Assembly: GCA_001939145.1 (NCBI GenBank)
Contig: LSRX01000508.1
Coordinates: forward strand, 340,501 to 404,500
Source of the DNA: Symbiodinium microadriaticum
Taxonomy: Eukaryota > Sar > Dinophyceae > Suessiales > Symbiodiniaceae
Direction: 5' to 3'
Length of the DNA: 64,000 nt
Part shown: piece after piece, positions 1 through 10,239 of the stretch
Position numbering within the stretch: position 1 is the first letter of the stretch
How the letters are laid out: each line of letters starts with the position of its first letter
Translations under genes and position numbers: made by a program
Notes under the pieces: model-generated
The model's input: only the letters and a program-made list of their open reading frames with translations
Database searches by the model: none
What the model was told of the DNA's origin: nothing

Positions 1-1095
1 AGGATTTAAACTCTTGGGACCTCAAAGACTTGTCGGAGCTCCCCCGGGAAAACAAAACTTCAAAGGCTGGATTCATAGCGCGAAACCCCTCACGCGGCCA
101 GATCCCGACGCGCCTTGAGAGCCAGCTGAACCTGGAAGTCCCTGGGCGCAGGTACCAGTTTCGCTGACAAGCGATGGGGGAATGTGAGGCGCAGAAGGCT
201 TACATGGAGGCAGGATCAAGGAATAAAACACAGAAGTTCAAACCCTTTGCGATCACTTTCCGGAACTACCACGAAGGAAGGACTGTGGCATGAAACAAGC
301 AGGGCCACCTTGTCGCCGATGGCCTGGCAGCTGTTGCAGGCAAGCTTCTTTTCTGTGACCCTCGCTACCGTTTAGGGGGTTGTACCATTTAATTAGGTGA
401 TACATCCACGACAATTTCGGGTGTATACCGTCTATCCTCTCATTACGTAAGGTGTAAGCGGTACAACCAGTAAATCTTTAGCGTGTATACCGTGTAGCTT
501 ATACTGTTGATTCAGCGGGGAAGCCACCAAGCGGCAAGTAAAGAGAACTCAGGTTACACTTGGTGATCACAACCGGAGCGCGCCTGGGACATGCGACGTC
601 GCTTGGGCGCAGCTGCCGTCGCCGTTGGCCTCCAGGCTCACAATGTCCCAATGTGTTCGGGACGATAGTCTATATATATACGCACGTTGCACACCGTGGT
701 AGCAAACATCATGGCCAACATCATCCCTGACCTGACCATTCTCGGAGAAGGGATTGTGTGAAGATATCTTTATTTGCCTGTGGACGCAAAACTCAAGGAA
801 TAAAAAAAGCCCACGCTTTGCATCATCACTGTCGTAAGTCAGCGCTCGTGTCAAGTCTGCCTGATGCAGGGCCTCACAGTCACTCGCTGCAACCAGGTGC
901 CGACGGACCTGAGAAGTATCTGCATTCGTCTGGCAAGACTGCCGGCTACTCCTGAAGGTGGGCGAGTGCTTGAGTGCAAAAGCTCGTGGTCATGGTGAGG
1001 GAGCGGCGGGCGATGCACGAAAATCAGCTGGCCTTCAAATGTGCTGCTCTTTAACTTCAAAATCGTAGAGGTGATGGCATTCGGAAGTTCATGCG
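1..1095. other. No gene seen
   Basis: Mixed-composition DNA with only short open frames on both strands and no recognisable domain, RNA gene or repeat array. Nothing supports a coding call here. Confidence 0.5.
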
Positions 1096-1232
1096 CATGG
1101 GACTTAGTAACTACGTATATCTGGGGTTATCGCCCTGCTAACAAAATATCTTGCACTAGCCTTAAGCAGGTTAAACAGGATATGTATACGCAGGGTTGTA
1201 AGCCCAGCTATTAGTAGTTACTGAGTCCCATG
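1096..1232. repeat. Hairpin element, MITE-like
   Basis: The 19-bp ends (1096-1114 and 1214-1232) are inverted copies with one mismatch, beginning CATGGGACTTAGTAACTAC. The complementarity continues inwards imperfectly: CTGGGGTTATCGCCCTG pairs with CAGGGTTGTAAGCCCAG. The whole 137 bp could fold into one long interrupted hairpin. No coding capacity. A related end lies at 2186-2204. The size and structure fit a non-autonomous foldback or MITE element, or an introner remnant; family identity is not known. Confidence 0.5.
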
Positions 1233-1581
1233 ATCCTCCAACGACACACTTCCAGCACTCCGTCCAGCCGAATCCAGCCTTTGCGGGGCGGCGCCGGCTT
1301 GACGATGACCTCCCCAAATGCAGGCAATGCACGGATGCACTGCACTTGCTAAACGTAGGTAGATGTTAGAGGCGCGCCAAGTCAGAACACATATCAGGCC
1401 TCCGATTCGTCAATCTCGATAAAGACATCCTCCACGAAGGTGTACTTCTTGCCGATTTGTTGGCACCCGCACTCGACTTCCTTGCCCCTTAGCAGGCTTG
1501 GTGCGATCAGACTTACCCGAAATAGGATTTTTAGTTAATGTTCACGAGATGGCTTCCCATAAGAGGACACCTCAGTATGCA

Positions 1582-1740
1582 CGTATATCTATATCTATAT
1601 ATATATATATATATATATATTTAAACTTATATATATATATATATTTATATTTATATTATATCTATATTTATATTTATATGTATATTTATATTTATTTATT
1701 TATTTATTACAAAAAAAGTGTATGTATATATATATATACA
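1582..1740. repeat. TA-rich microsatellite
   Basis: Runs of TA interrupted by TTTA and TCTA units over about 160 bp. The long frame across it is just repeat translation (Ile-Tyr). Confidence 0.95.
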
Positions 1741-2185
1741 CATACATGCCACGACTGCTAATGAGTCCAACTCGCACTCACCAAAACAAGATCAGAAAAC
1801 TCCTACCTCAACTCAGCGCGAGCCGGCTTGATTTCACCCTGCTGGGCAAGTGGGGATTCCTTAATGAACATGTACGAGCCATTTATATAGGGCTACCCTA
1901 ACCACCTGCTATGTCTGCCTACCAAGTTCTCGGATTCCCCACTGGAACAATTGAGCGACAGCTGGCCCGGGCATGCAAGGCTAGATTCAGGGGCCCTGTA
2001 AACCTTCAACTCTTGTGGGCTTTTGGTGTTCATCTAGGGACTCGGATTCACAATTCTGCGCGCAGAGTTTATTACAGGTACGTAGTTTCGAGGCGGGTAA
2101 TCCCTAACCCGCACATACCACTCCTTTCATTAGAGGGATCTTATGGGAGTCTTATTTTTGCGGGTCCACCGTGCTTGTAGGCTCC

Positions 2186-2204
2186 CATGGGACTTAGTAG
2201 CTGC
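2186..2204. repeat. Second copy of the hairpin-element end
   Basis: CATGGGACTTAGTAGCTGC differs at two positions from the left end of the hairpin element at 1096. No matching right end was found within 300 bp, so this is a solo end or a degraded copy. Confidence 0.35.
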
Positions 2205-2281
2205 TCATATCACTTATATCCTACTTCTACGCCGCTCTGGCCCGAGCTAGAGCTGCAAAGAAAGGGTGCCCAAATCAGGCT

Positions 2282-2560
2282 GAGAATGTAGTGTTTAGGG
2301 TTTTTTCCCCTTTAGGGGTCACAGGAGCCTCCAAGTACAGTAACTGCCTACCCCTGAAATGGACTTCGACACTAAGGACGAGGCAGAGACGAGAGAGACG
2401 CCAACGCAGCGGCGCACGCGGCGGCTCCAGCCTTGGAAGCAGGTTTTTGGGGCTTCGACTCACAGACTCGCGCAAGGTTAGGGTTTAGGCTCAGGGTTTC
2501 AGGGCTTGGGGTTTCAGGGGTTTGGGTCTCCTCCTCTGGGTTTTTGATCCTTGCGCCCAG
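2282..2560. repeat. Degenerate telomere-like block
   Basis: Repeated words such as GGGTTTAGG, CAGGGTTTC and GGGGTTTCAGGGG resemble diverged TTTAGGG telomere units. The overlapping open frames on both strands (2291-2818) show no domain and are taken as chance. Confidence 0.5.
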
Positions 2561-3930
2561 ACGAGGTCTCCAGGGTGTAGGGTTTTCGTGTCGGCCACAT
2601 GACTTCAGTTGAGAGTGGCTTTCGTTTGAGAGCAGGGTTGGGGGTAGAGGATCTTGTGCTTTGGGCTGCTTGGGGCTGCTTTGGGGTGTTGGGCGTTGAT
2701 GGCCTCTAGTTGGCAGACTCAGACTCGTTTGGGCACTCGTGGTCTGGGTGCGACTCCAAGCAGCGGAGCCATACCACCACGACCATGGCTGGCTCGCTGC
2801 CACGGCCAGCAGCACCATCTTCGAAACGGCGGATCGGATCTGGCCGGATCTGATCTGGTGTTCCGTGCGCCCGCAGGTCGGGGATGTTTGTTAGAGCGGG
2901 ATCGCTGAGATGCGAGGGTGTCCATGCTGCAGTTCGAAGTGCCTGGCCCCAGGTTCAGCCATGACAGTGTCGGAGGAGGGGGGTTGTTCACGCTGAACAG
3001 TACAGACATATACACTGTGACACACTCGTGCCGTCGCAAATGCATGTACAAATGGGCGGCGCTCTTTGATCAGCGAGCCAGTATCATACACAAACTGTCA
3101 GTTTATCGCAGCACACAGCCCACGGCATCCCCCATCTGCAGTTTTGCGTTGTCCAGGTCCAAGCATGCTTCTTTTTGCGTCCCTGAGAGACTCCGTCTAG
3201 CAAGAATCAACCTGCTCTTCAAACACTTATTATGTCAGCAATGCTGCGCCAGGATCTGCTGGATCCACCTGTAGTGCCGATGCCAAACATCAAAGCACAT
3301 GGAGCATGCTTGCTGACATATCGTGAACACCGTCACGGAGGAAAAACAAGTCAAGCCATGAGAGACTAGTTCAGACCGTATCCCCAATCTTTCAAGCATG
3401 CAAGAAACTCACGTCTCGGCACGTGGCCTGCACCACCATCGAGATTCCTCGAGTCACCTGCGTGCGCGAGCACTTTGTGCGACTGCATCCTCTCTCAGAG
3501 CCGGCCTGTGTGGCTGCAGCCAGCGAAGACGGTCTGGAGGTCTTGGCGCACGTGCGGAAAAGCAATCTCTGAAGCTTCACATCGCCCACTGCGCTCTCCC
3601 CCTCGCTGTGATCAAACATTCAGGGTCTTTGAGTTTTTGTGGCTTGAGGGTTGTAGGGCCTACAGCAAAGTGAGCCAAGGAACTTTTTGGAACGGAGCCT
3701 GCTCATGCCCGTGTTAAAATCTCAACCTAGATCATCGGATGCATCGAGGTGTGTCGACTAAACAGCAAGGACTTTCAAGTATGGTGATTCCCGAAAGCAA
3801 AAAGCCCTCAATATTCGCGAGATATGCCGATGATGGTTTCGTGTTCTGTTTGCCGAATGCAGGCACCCTGGGTGAGGTCTAGAGGGTTTGAGGGACAATG
3901 GAAGAATCAAGAAAGATGCCGAAACAGGGT

Positions 3931-3961
3931 GGGTTTAGGGTTTAGGGTTTAGGGTTTAGGG
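3931..3961 (+). repeat. Interstitial TTTAGGG array
   Basis: About four perfect tandem copies of the plant/alveolate-type telomere unit TTTAGGG, with no gene nearby. This is the cleanest interstitial telomere repeat in the first 20 kb. Confidence 0.9.
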
Positions 3962-5490
3962 ACTTCAGTTCAATGTTCAAGAGAAGACGACGAGAGTAAG
4001 TCAAAGGGGCAAATCAGCCTTGAGGTCCAAGCTTATATACATGCAAAAGCTTTTGTATTGCAGCTACAGCTGTTTGCAGTCTGAAGAGTTCCTTCATAAT
4101 CTTTTGTTAGATAACTACCGAAGGCCTTGAAAACCTTAAAGCAAGGGCAAGCCTTTTTATGGGAGCTGCAATTGGGACCCTTCGGGCCCTGGCCGTGGAG
4201 GCAGGGGCCAGAGCCGCGGCCTTCCGGTCCTCCGACTGAGATGTGGGAGGGGAGGGGAGGGGGACGGTGGGCCCTGGGGGGGGTCGTGGGTAGGGCCAGG
4301 CTAGGCCTCGGTGGCCAGGCAACTTGCTTCTGTTCCACTTCTGGAGCCGACTCGGGCCGCGGGCTCCTAAAAGGATAGTGTAGGGGAGTTCGCCAGTAGC
4401 AAGCTGAACCCGCAACGCATGAAGGAGGCTGAAAGTCCGGCGCGGGGGTTAACGTGGCACCATACACCTTCGAAACATATATCATCATGTTTGTGCTTCC
4501 GGCACTAAGTTGAACAACTCCTCTCTCAAGTCGAAAAGCTTGACAGAATCAGGCTTGCAATTCCTGGTCGGACCGCATGCGCATCGTCACAGGACCTGGG
4601 CGGTTGAGGGGAGCACTAGAATCACTAGAAACCGAATGCTGTGAAGGAGAAGGCGTATCCACTCCAAGGGGCGCACCTTCCTTGTGGTTGCGCTATCGCT
4701 TTCCAAACTGCATCTTGCCGTTGGAGCGAAGGACCTCTGCACATTGCTCCAAGGAGGCAGGAACATCAATCTACATCCTGTCTGTCGTGGCAGCAGTGGG
4801 GCAGAGGCGTAATCCACACTGAGGATGGTCGCGCATAGCCAAACCTGCTGGCTGTCAGCCCGAGTGCAACTGACCTAGCCCAGAGGCCCTGAGAGGCCCT
4901 TGCAACGTTCCGGCTGCTGATCCAGCCCTTTAAAGTTACTTGGTGGGAAGTCCTTGCAACCTCACGGACACTTGCTTCTGCCGCCCCTGGCCCCCTGCTT
5001 CAACCCCCTGGGAACTCTTTGCGTGGACCGACTAGCTCCTTCACTTTCTCCACAACCTTCCCATCCTGCCTTTACCGTCCTCTCTTCCCCCCCCTCCCCT
5101 TTCAATACGAATCATTTCCCACAATGCTCCCTTCTTTCATTTGGTGGAACATACTGGATAGCAACCTTTTGTCCCCCTGGACCAAGATTTTGCTCTACAC
5201 CGCAGGCACCAACCTAAATCCCGACGCATCACTGCAAAGGCCACAAAACAGACCAAACATTTCAAAGACAGATTCCAGCCATGCACGGCGCACCTATGGG
5301 TGTGGATCGTGCCTGCAGAAGCCAGGCCAAGGGCAGGTACAGCGGGAAAACGACAACATACTGCCTGTTCTGCTACAGAATGGTGCTCTCTCATGGGCGG
5401 AAGCTGCGGAGCCTCCATAAGCATTTTGCGACACTAGAACCCGCACATGTCAGCGCTATTCCCCTCTCAAGCATGTACCACTTACCACTT
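3962..5490. other. No gene seen; GC-rich and pyrimidine-rich tracts
   Basis: 4170-4380 is GC-rich with open frames on both strands, as expected by chance at that composition. 4970-5120 is pyrimidine-rich. No domain or conserved motif is visible. Confidence 0.4.
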
Positions 5491-5501
5491 GTAACTGTAC
5501 A

Positions 5502-6290
5502 TCATACATCCTTGTAAAAATAGATGGACTCAAGGCTCGAAATGCAGTTCTTGTCGTCGTCCGTGAAGAGCTTCATCTGCATCTCCTTCTCCTCCCCCTC
5601 CTCGTCTTCATCAACGCATGCCTTGTTAATGAAGTAGCAGGTGATGGTTGCATCTCTTTCCAGCCTCTCATAGCCAAAAAGGCGTGCGATCATGGTCTCG
5701 CTTCCTGGACTTCCTTGGAACTCGTGCTGAAAGCACTTCGCCGCCGAATCGACGCTCTCGTTGCCGAGGAGCGTGCAGGCTCCGTCTTCTACCTTGTTTT
5801 TGAAAATGTACTTGAGACCTGCCTGCTTGGCACAGGCTTCTTGTGTCACCCTCAGCGTGTGCTCAGGGCAAGTCTCCATCAGCGAAGTCGTCTGCGCGCA
5901 GTCTGTGCCTTTCATCTGCAAAACGGATTGGCTAGGCTGTGAAGTCTCGCTCTTCTTGATCTTCCAAAGCTCCAACTCCAGGCCTTCCTGGAACGACAGA
6001 GGCTGCCACCGCAAGAAGCTGTCGTCCACGACCTGGCCTTCCTCGGCCCATGCTGGCTCACCAAGCAGCGAGTCGGCACCTTTCCGGGTCCAAACTACTT
6101 CCTCATCCTCGCCCACGTAGGAAGCGAGGTTCTGGCCCTTGGGCTTGAGGTCGAGTTCCCGGAAGGTCTTGGCCATCAGTGCTGGCAGGACGCTGCGGCA
6201 CATGATCTCTCGCTCGGAGCCCACGACGATGTTGCGCTCAGAGCAGCACTCGGCCTTCCAATCCTCTTGGTCATCGGGCCAAAGCAAGGG
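5502..6290 (-). CDS. Exon of an unknown Cys-containing protein
   Basis: A 303-codon frame is open on the minus strand from 6413; its first 40 or so codons look like non-coding sequence, so the coding part probably begins near 6290. The product is acidic, with scattered cysteines (for example KAECCSERN near its start), a long Glu/Asp-rich stretch (VDEDEEGEEKEMQMK) and a stop after IYFYKDV. I do not recognise a domain. It lies just downstream of another Cys-rich minus-strand exon (6698-7189), so the two may belong to one gene or to neighbouring genes. Composition contrasts with the repeats around it, which is the main reason to call it coding. No start codon is assigned because the upstream splice site is not certain. 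Confidence 0.5.
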   Translation of the reverse strand, partial: PLLWPDDQEDWKAECCSERNIVVGSEREIMCRSVLPALMAKTFRELDLKPKGQNLASYVGEDEEVVWTRKGADSLLGEPAWAEEGQVVDDSFLRWQPLSFQEGLELELWKIKKSETSQPSQSVLQMKGTDCAQTTSLMETCPEHTLRVTQEACAKQAGLKYIFKNKVEDGACTLLGNESVDSAAKCFQHEFQGSPGSETMIARLFGYERLERDATITCYFINKACVDEDEEGEEKEMQMKLFTDDDKNCISSLESIYFYKDV

Positions 6291-6697
6291 CCAATGTAGA
6301 CCTCGGAGCACGGGCGCAGAGAACCGCGCAGGCCTACTGTTCGCGTGGGCTCCCCTCAGGACAACTAGCCTCCGGAAGGAGGATGAACTGAAAGTACGCA
6401 CACCCCAGCGCAAACAGGAGAGCCCGGATATGGGGCCAGTTCAAGCTTCAGATGCAGCGCAGCATCTTGCAGGCTTACAATAACACGCATGCACTAGCCC
6501 TCAGGACGACCGTCAAGCGACGCGCGACCAGCCCCTTGACTACTGAGGACAACTTCGCCCTCTGCCCCAAAAAAACATGCACTGAGACTGAAACTACTCA
6601 ATTCCCCCCTGCACTGCACAAGCACAAGCAAGAGAGCCCAGAGATGCTCCAAGACGCGTCCTTTTAATCACATCTATACCTCTCGGACTTGATGTAT

Positions 6698-7189
6698 TCA
6701 CGTGCCACTTTCATCATTCTTATGAGCCATGGCACAGGTCTTCCCGTTCCACCCACAGCTCCGAGCACAGCAGCCCAGCTCGTGCGACTCAACGTGCTTT
6801 ATGACGTGCTGGGTGCACATGGCCGCGAGGGGGTACTTGTGTTTGCGGTAATTTTTCATCATCGGCTCTGCCCATTCCCTCATCGTCTTCACAAGCTCCT
6901 GGCACTCGTCCCTGCAGACGTGCTGGAAGGCGTGCCCCGCCTTGCCCAAGATCTCCTGGACCTTGGAGGTGTCGGTCAACGCCTGCTCGCAGAGCTTTTC
7001 GTCCAGCTTCTGATCGACCTCCACGTACGCTTGTAGGGTATGGGTGTAAGGGTGGGCACTGGCGAGGAGGTGCGTGCAGAACTGCAAGGCCGTCACGTTC
7101 TCGGTTTGCTCTGGCGGGAGATTCCGTGTAACGAAAAGCCCCAGCTTCGTGCCCACGCAGCTGCAGGAGGGGCTCCAAAGCTCGGACAC
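6698..7189 (-). CDS. Exon of a small Cys-rich protein, function unknown
   Basis: The 163-codon minus-strand frame encodes a protein whose last 110 residues look genuine: an alpha-helical stretch (VDQKLDEKLCEQALTDTSKV), a paired cysteine motif CRDECQELVKTMREWAEP, and a C-terminal Cys cluster ELGCCARSCGWNGKTCAM just before the stop. Eight or more cysteines in this half suggest disulphide bonding, hence a secreted or luminal protein. One possible N-glycosylation site (NVT) is present. No family recognised. It may continue from an upstream exon near 7300-7680, and may precede the exon at 5502-6290 on the same strand. Confidence 0.5.
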   Translation of the reverse strand: MSELWSPSCSCVGTKLGLFVTRNLPPEQTENVTALQFCTHLLASAHPYTHTLQAYVEVDQKLDEKLCEQALTDTSKVQEILGKAGHAFQHVCRDECQELVKTMREWAEPMMKNYRKHKYPLAAMCTQHVIKHVESHELGCCARSCGWNGKTCAMAHKNDESGT

Positions 7190-7299
7190 TTTCCCCGCGA
7201 CAGAACTGACATTAAAAATCTTTGCAGTGAACAGGCACCGTGAGCTGAGATCTGTGCTCCAGGGACCGTGAGCATTTCTGCCCTCCGGGCACTCGCACG

Positions 7300-7682
7300 A
7301 TCCGTCTTTGTACTCAGCATTCCAGAAAGAGCAGGGCCCACGGGCCCGCGGAGTTCTCCTCCAGGCTGCAAGCCGCCTTTCCTCGGCAAAAAAAATCCGA
7401 AAGGCTCCGGAAGTGCTTTAAATTTGGCCCAAGCTGCCGGATCCGCTTCGTGTTTCCAGAGCTTCGAGGCCTGGCTGCAACACGCACTCGCCACCTTTGT
7501 CTCTCCAACAGAAATAAACGCGCCTTCTCGTCCTCGTACTTTCGCGCTGCCTCCAGCGAGCTCCAAATTATCTCCTTGTCCGTCTGATCCTGGCTGGCTC
7601 GAGGAAGACTGCTTCTGGGAGACTCAAACATCGACGTGACAATTATCCACCGCAGTCGCTGAGGGGCGGACGAGGATGCCAA
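7300..7682 (-). CDS. Possible upstream exon of the Cys-rich gene
   Basis: Part of a 122-codon minus frame reads like coding sequence (DKEIIWSSLEAARKYEDEKA, helical and charged) and lies in the right position and orientation to precede the exon at 6698-7189. There is no domain hit by eye and an overlapping frame at 7093-7566 competes, so this is tentative. Confidence 0.25.
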
Positions 7683-7689
7683 CCTCGTC

Positions 7690-9140
7690 CGCCGTCAGCT
7701 ATTTGCACAAACAGCCAGCTAAATTGCAGCAAGCGCTGAGGCTCACGCAGCCTCGTTCCACACCACACCGTTGTGAACTGACCATATGACCCCTCCTTAG
7801 TCTGGGCTCTTGGCATCTGCACTAAGCATGACAAACTGCCTTATGCATGCCCTGCTACACTGCGACGTATCTACCTCAGGGGGAGTCGAAGCCTTCTGCG
7901 TGTCGAGACGCGTTGCATCGATCTCCAATCACCGAGATCTTTGAAGAGCTCGCTTCTTGCATCTTGCAAAGTTTTGTACTCCCCCCTCACATCGTCACCT
8001 CAGTTTGGCCCAAAGCAGGGTCTGCAGCAACAAAGCGCCTGTCTGCTAAGTTAGCATTTAAGTCGCCATAAGAATAATCATCATCAACATCATCATCATA
8101 AAACGTCGTTATCAGGATGTAACAACCATCATCATCTAATACAAGTAATGCTAATACTATACAAATACTTCAGAATGACGGTAACAAGAAGAATGGCATA
8201 TACCAGGGTCGGTCCAGTTCTCCTTTGCCACTCCTCCTTCTCTGGAGGAGCCCACTCACCTAGGGGACCACCCCCCCACGGTCCACTCCCCGCATCCCAA
8301 CTTCCAGTTTCATTATGACAATAATCATAAGCAAGAATAGCTATCAATATCAACATAACAATAAACAACTGAAACTGTTGCAATGACAAAAATGATAACT
8401 ACGTCTTTACTGGTTTGGGACTAACTGCGCACAGCAAAACTACTGAAGTCAGCTTGCATGTATATAGCCCTGCGCATGAGGTCATGCCAGGCATCGGGGT
8501 GGTATATGATGCTCCAGGGAACATTCAACATAACATTTCTATGATTACCATAGGGCTTAGAATGTGGTTGGGATTTGCCCGGTGCTTGCATGTGCCTGTG
8601 CAACTGAAAGGGCGTCACGAATTCAAGTCAAAGTGCCAACAAGCACTAAGAAGTGCTCCCCCATCAGGTTCGCCTCATCTTCATCTGCCTCCTCGGCGCC
8701 AGTCCAATCTCGACCCCGCCACTATTTGCGTTCGTGGATGTCGCTTGCAGCGTGCTCGGACATGCTGTCAAGACATCATACGAACAACATTAACAAATAA
8801 CATTGATGCCAATATTGATATTATACTATCATTATTATACTGCTATTATTTTGTTGTTGTATCTTTGTCCTGCGATTATTCTATTGTGGTTTTGCTTTTG
8901 TGATGATAGACTGCTATTATATTCAAACGGACCAGAAACTGTGCAGCGCCCAGCTATGTTTTTTCTGCGCAGATTCACTCCCTCGACAGATTGTACGATG
9001 CTGGGTTAAAGCTTATTGTGATTAGGGTGTAGCCTTCAGGGTTACTCTTGTTCGGGTTTAGTTCTTAAGGGTATTACAAGTATAGTTAAATGTTTAGGGT
9101 GTCTAATATTGATATTCAATTACTTGAGAGCCACGGGCTC
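7690..9140. other. No gene seen; AT-rich with short trinucleotide runs
   Basis: Contains CAT/ATC runs near 8080-8140 and AT-rich stretches at 8800-8900. Open frames here translate mostly to repeat-derived Ile/Leu/Tyr strings. A weak telomere-like word cluster (TTAGGGTG, TTTAGGGTG) lies at 9020-9105. Confidence 0.4.
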
Positions 9141-9145
9141 CCACT

Positions 9146-9178
9146 GCGACTACGACTACGACTACGACTACGACTACG

Positions 9179-9211
<33 letters not shown>

Positions 9212-9238
9212 GCTATTCCTACTGCTACTGCTACTGCT
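9146..9238 (+). repeat. Compound microsatellite (CGACTA)n to (CTA)n
   Basis: Hexamer CGACTA repeated about six times, changing without a break into pure CTA triplets. The same hexamer-to-triplet pattern recurs at 22790-22950 and 32535-32650. Confidence 0.95.
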
Positions 9239-9649
9239 AACCACACTTGTTGTTGTAAGCCTAAACTCCTGAGATTGCCGTGAGGCGACCATCGGCGGAG
9301 TGGAGACCTCGGAAAGGCCGGGAATCAGAGAGGTGAATCAAAAGGATAGGGCCATCGCTTTGGAAAGGCTACTTCAATGTTGATCTTTTACTTCTACAAT
9401 AACTACTACGACTGCCACGTGACTATTGATACTAGTACTATTACTATGATTGTTGTTCTTTGGTTGGGGATACCACTTCAGCCTGACTGTTGCCGCCACT
9501 GAGTGGCGCACCGTTACCGCCTGCTCCAAATCGAGGCTAAGGGCCCCTGCCTCGAATGACGTTGGACTGCTTACAGTAGTTCTAAAAAACCACTATGTAA
9601 ACAGGATCATGGCTGCATTTACCATACTTATCATGACTACGATGGGTCG

Positions 9650-10012
9650 CTAGAAGGAGTATGAAGTGACTGGAAAGACTGCAAGAGAGAGTAAGGCGCC
9701 AGACTGAATTAGAAGGGATCTCTGCAGAAGCTTCAAGAAGCAAAAAGCCGGCATTGCGTGCTGCAATCGGCTGGCTCCGGAACAGCCGGCCTCGGAGTCC
9801 CTCAGCGCTGAAGCGATATGAACGAGGCCGAACACCTCAGTCACCACATACGAACACATGCGCAAGCAATCCGCCTTCCGAACGTACATGGACAAATAAC
9901 GCGAAGCAAGCGAGATATCAACGATAATGCCAGTGTGCGCCCTTTCCTTTTGCAGCGCTGCCAGTACAGCGCTACAGTAGATGGTGTTGTTGGCAGGTAC
10001 AGCACAAGACAC
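9650..10012 (-). other. Weak candidate exon
   Basis: A 120-codon minus-strand frame of non-repetitive composition with a plausible stretch (AALQKERAHTGIIVDISLAS). No domain is recognised and codon evidence is weak. It is listed because it is the only non-repeat frame over 100 codons between 7.7 and 14.5 kb. Confidence 0.2.
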
Positions 10013-10239
10013 CTGTATGAGCAGTAGCTTTAGATACCAGTACGCATGTTCGTCTTATTCCTGGTGTTACTGCTAACTACAAGGTTCCCGGCCCATAGAC
10101 GGCCGTGGGCCGAAGCGCACGTCGGGGACGAAGAAAGTTAATAATACACTGGTGTTAATGGGACGGAGGACACATGTTAGTTTTCAATGGCCAGATTTTT
10201 TTCTGAATCTACTTTTGATATCTTTATACACGTTTACTT

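Noticed and set aside
2372-3051. Overlapping frames of over 100 codons near 2.4-3.3 kb
   Set aside because: They overlap on both strands, include telomere-like words, and show no domain, splice structure or consistent composition.
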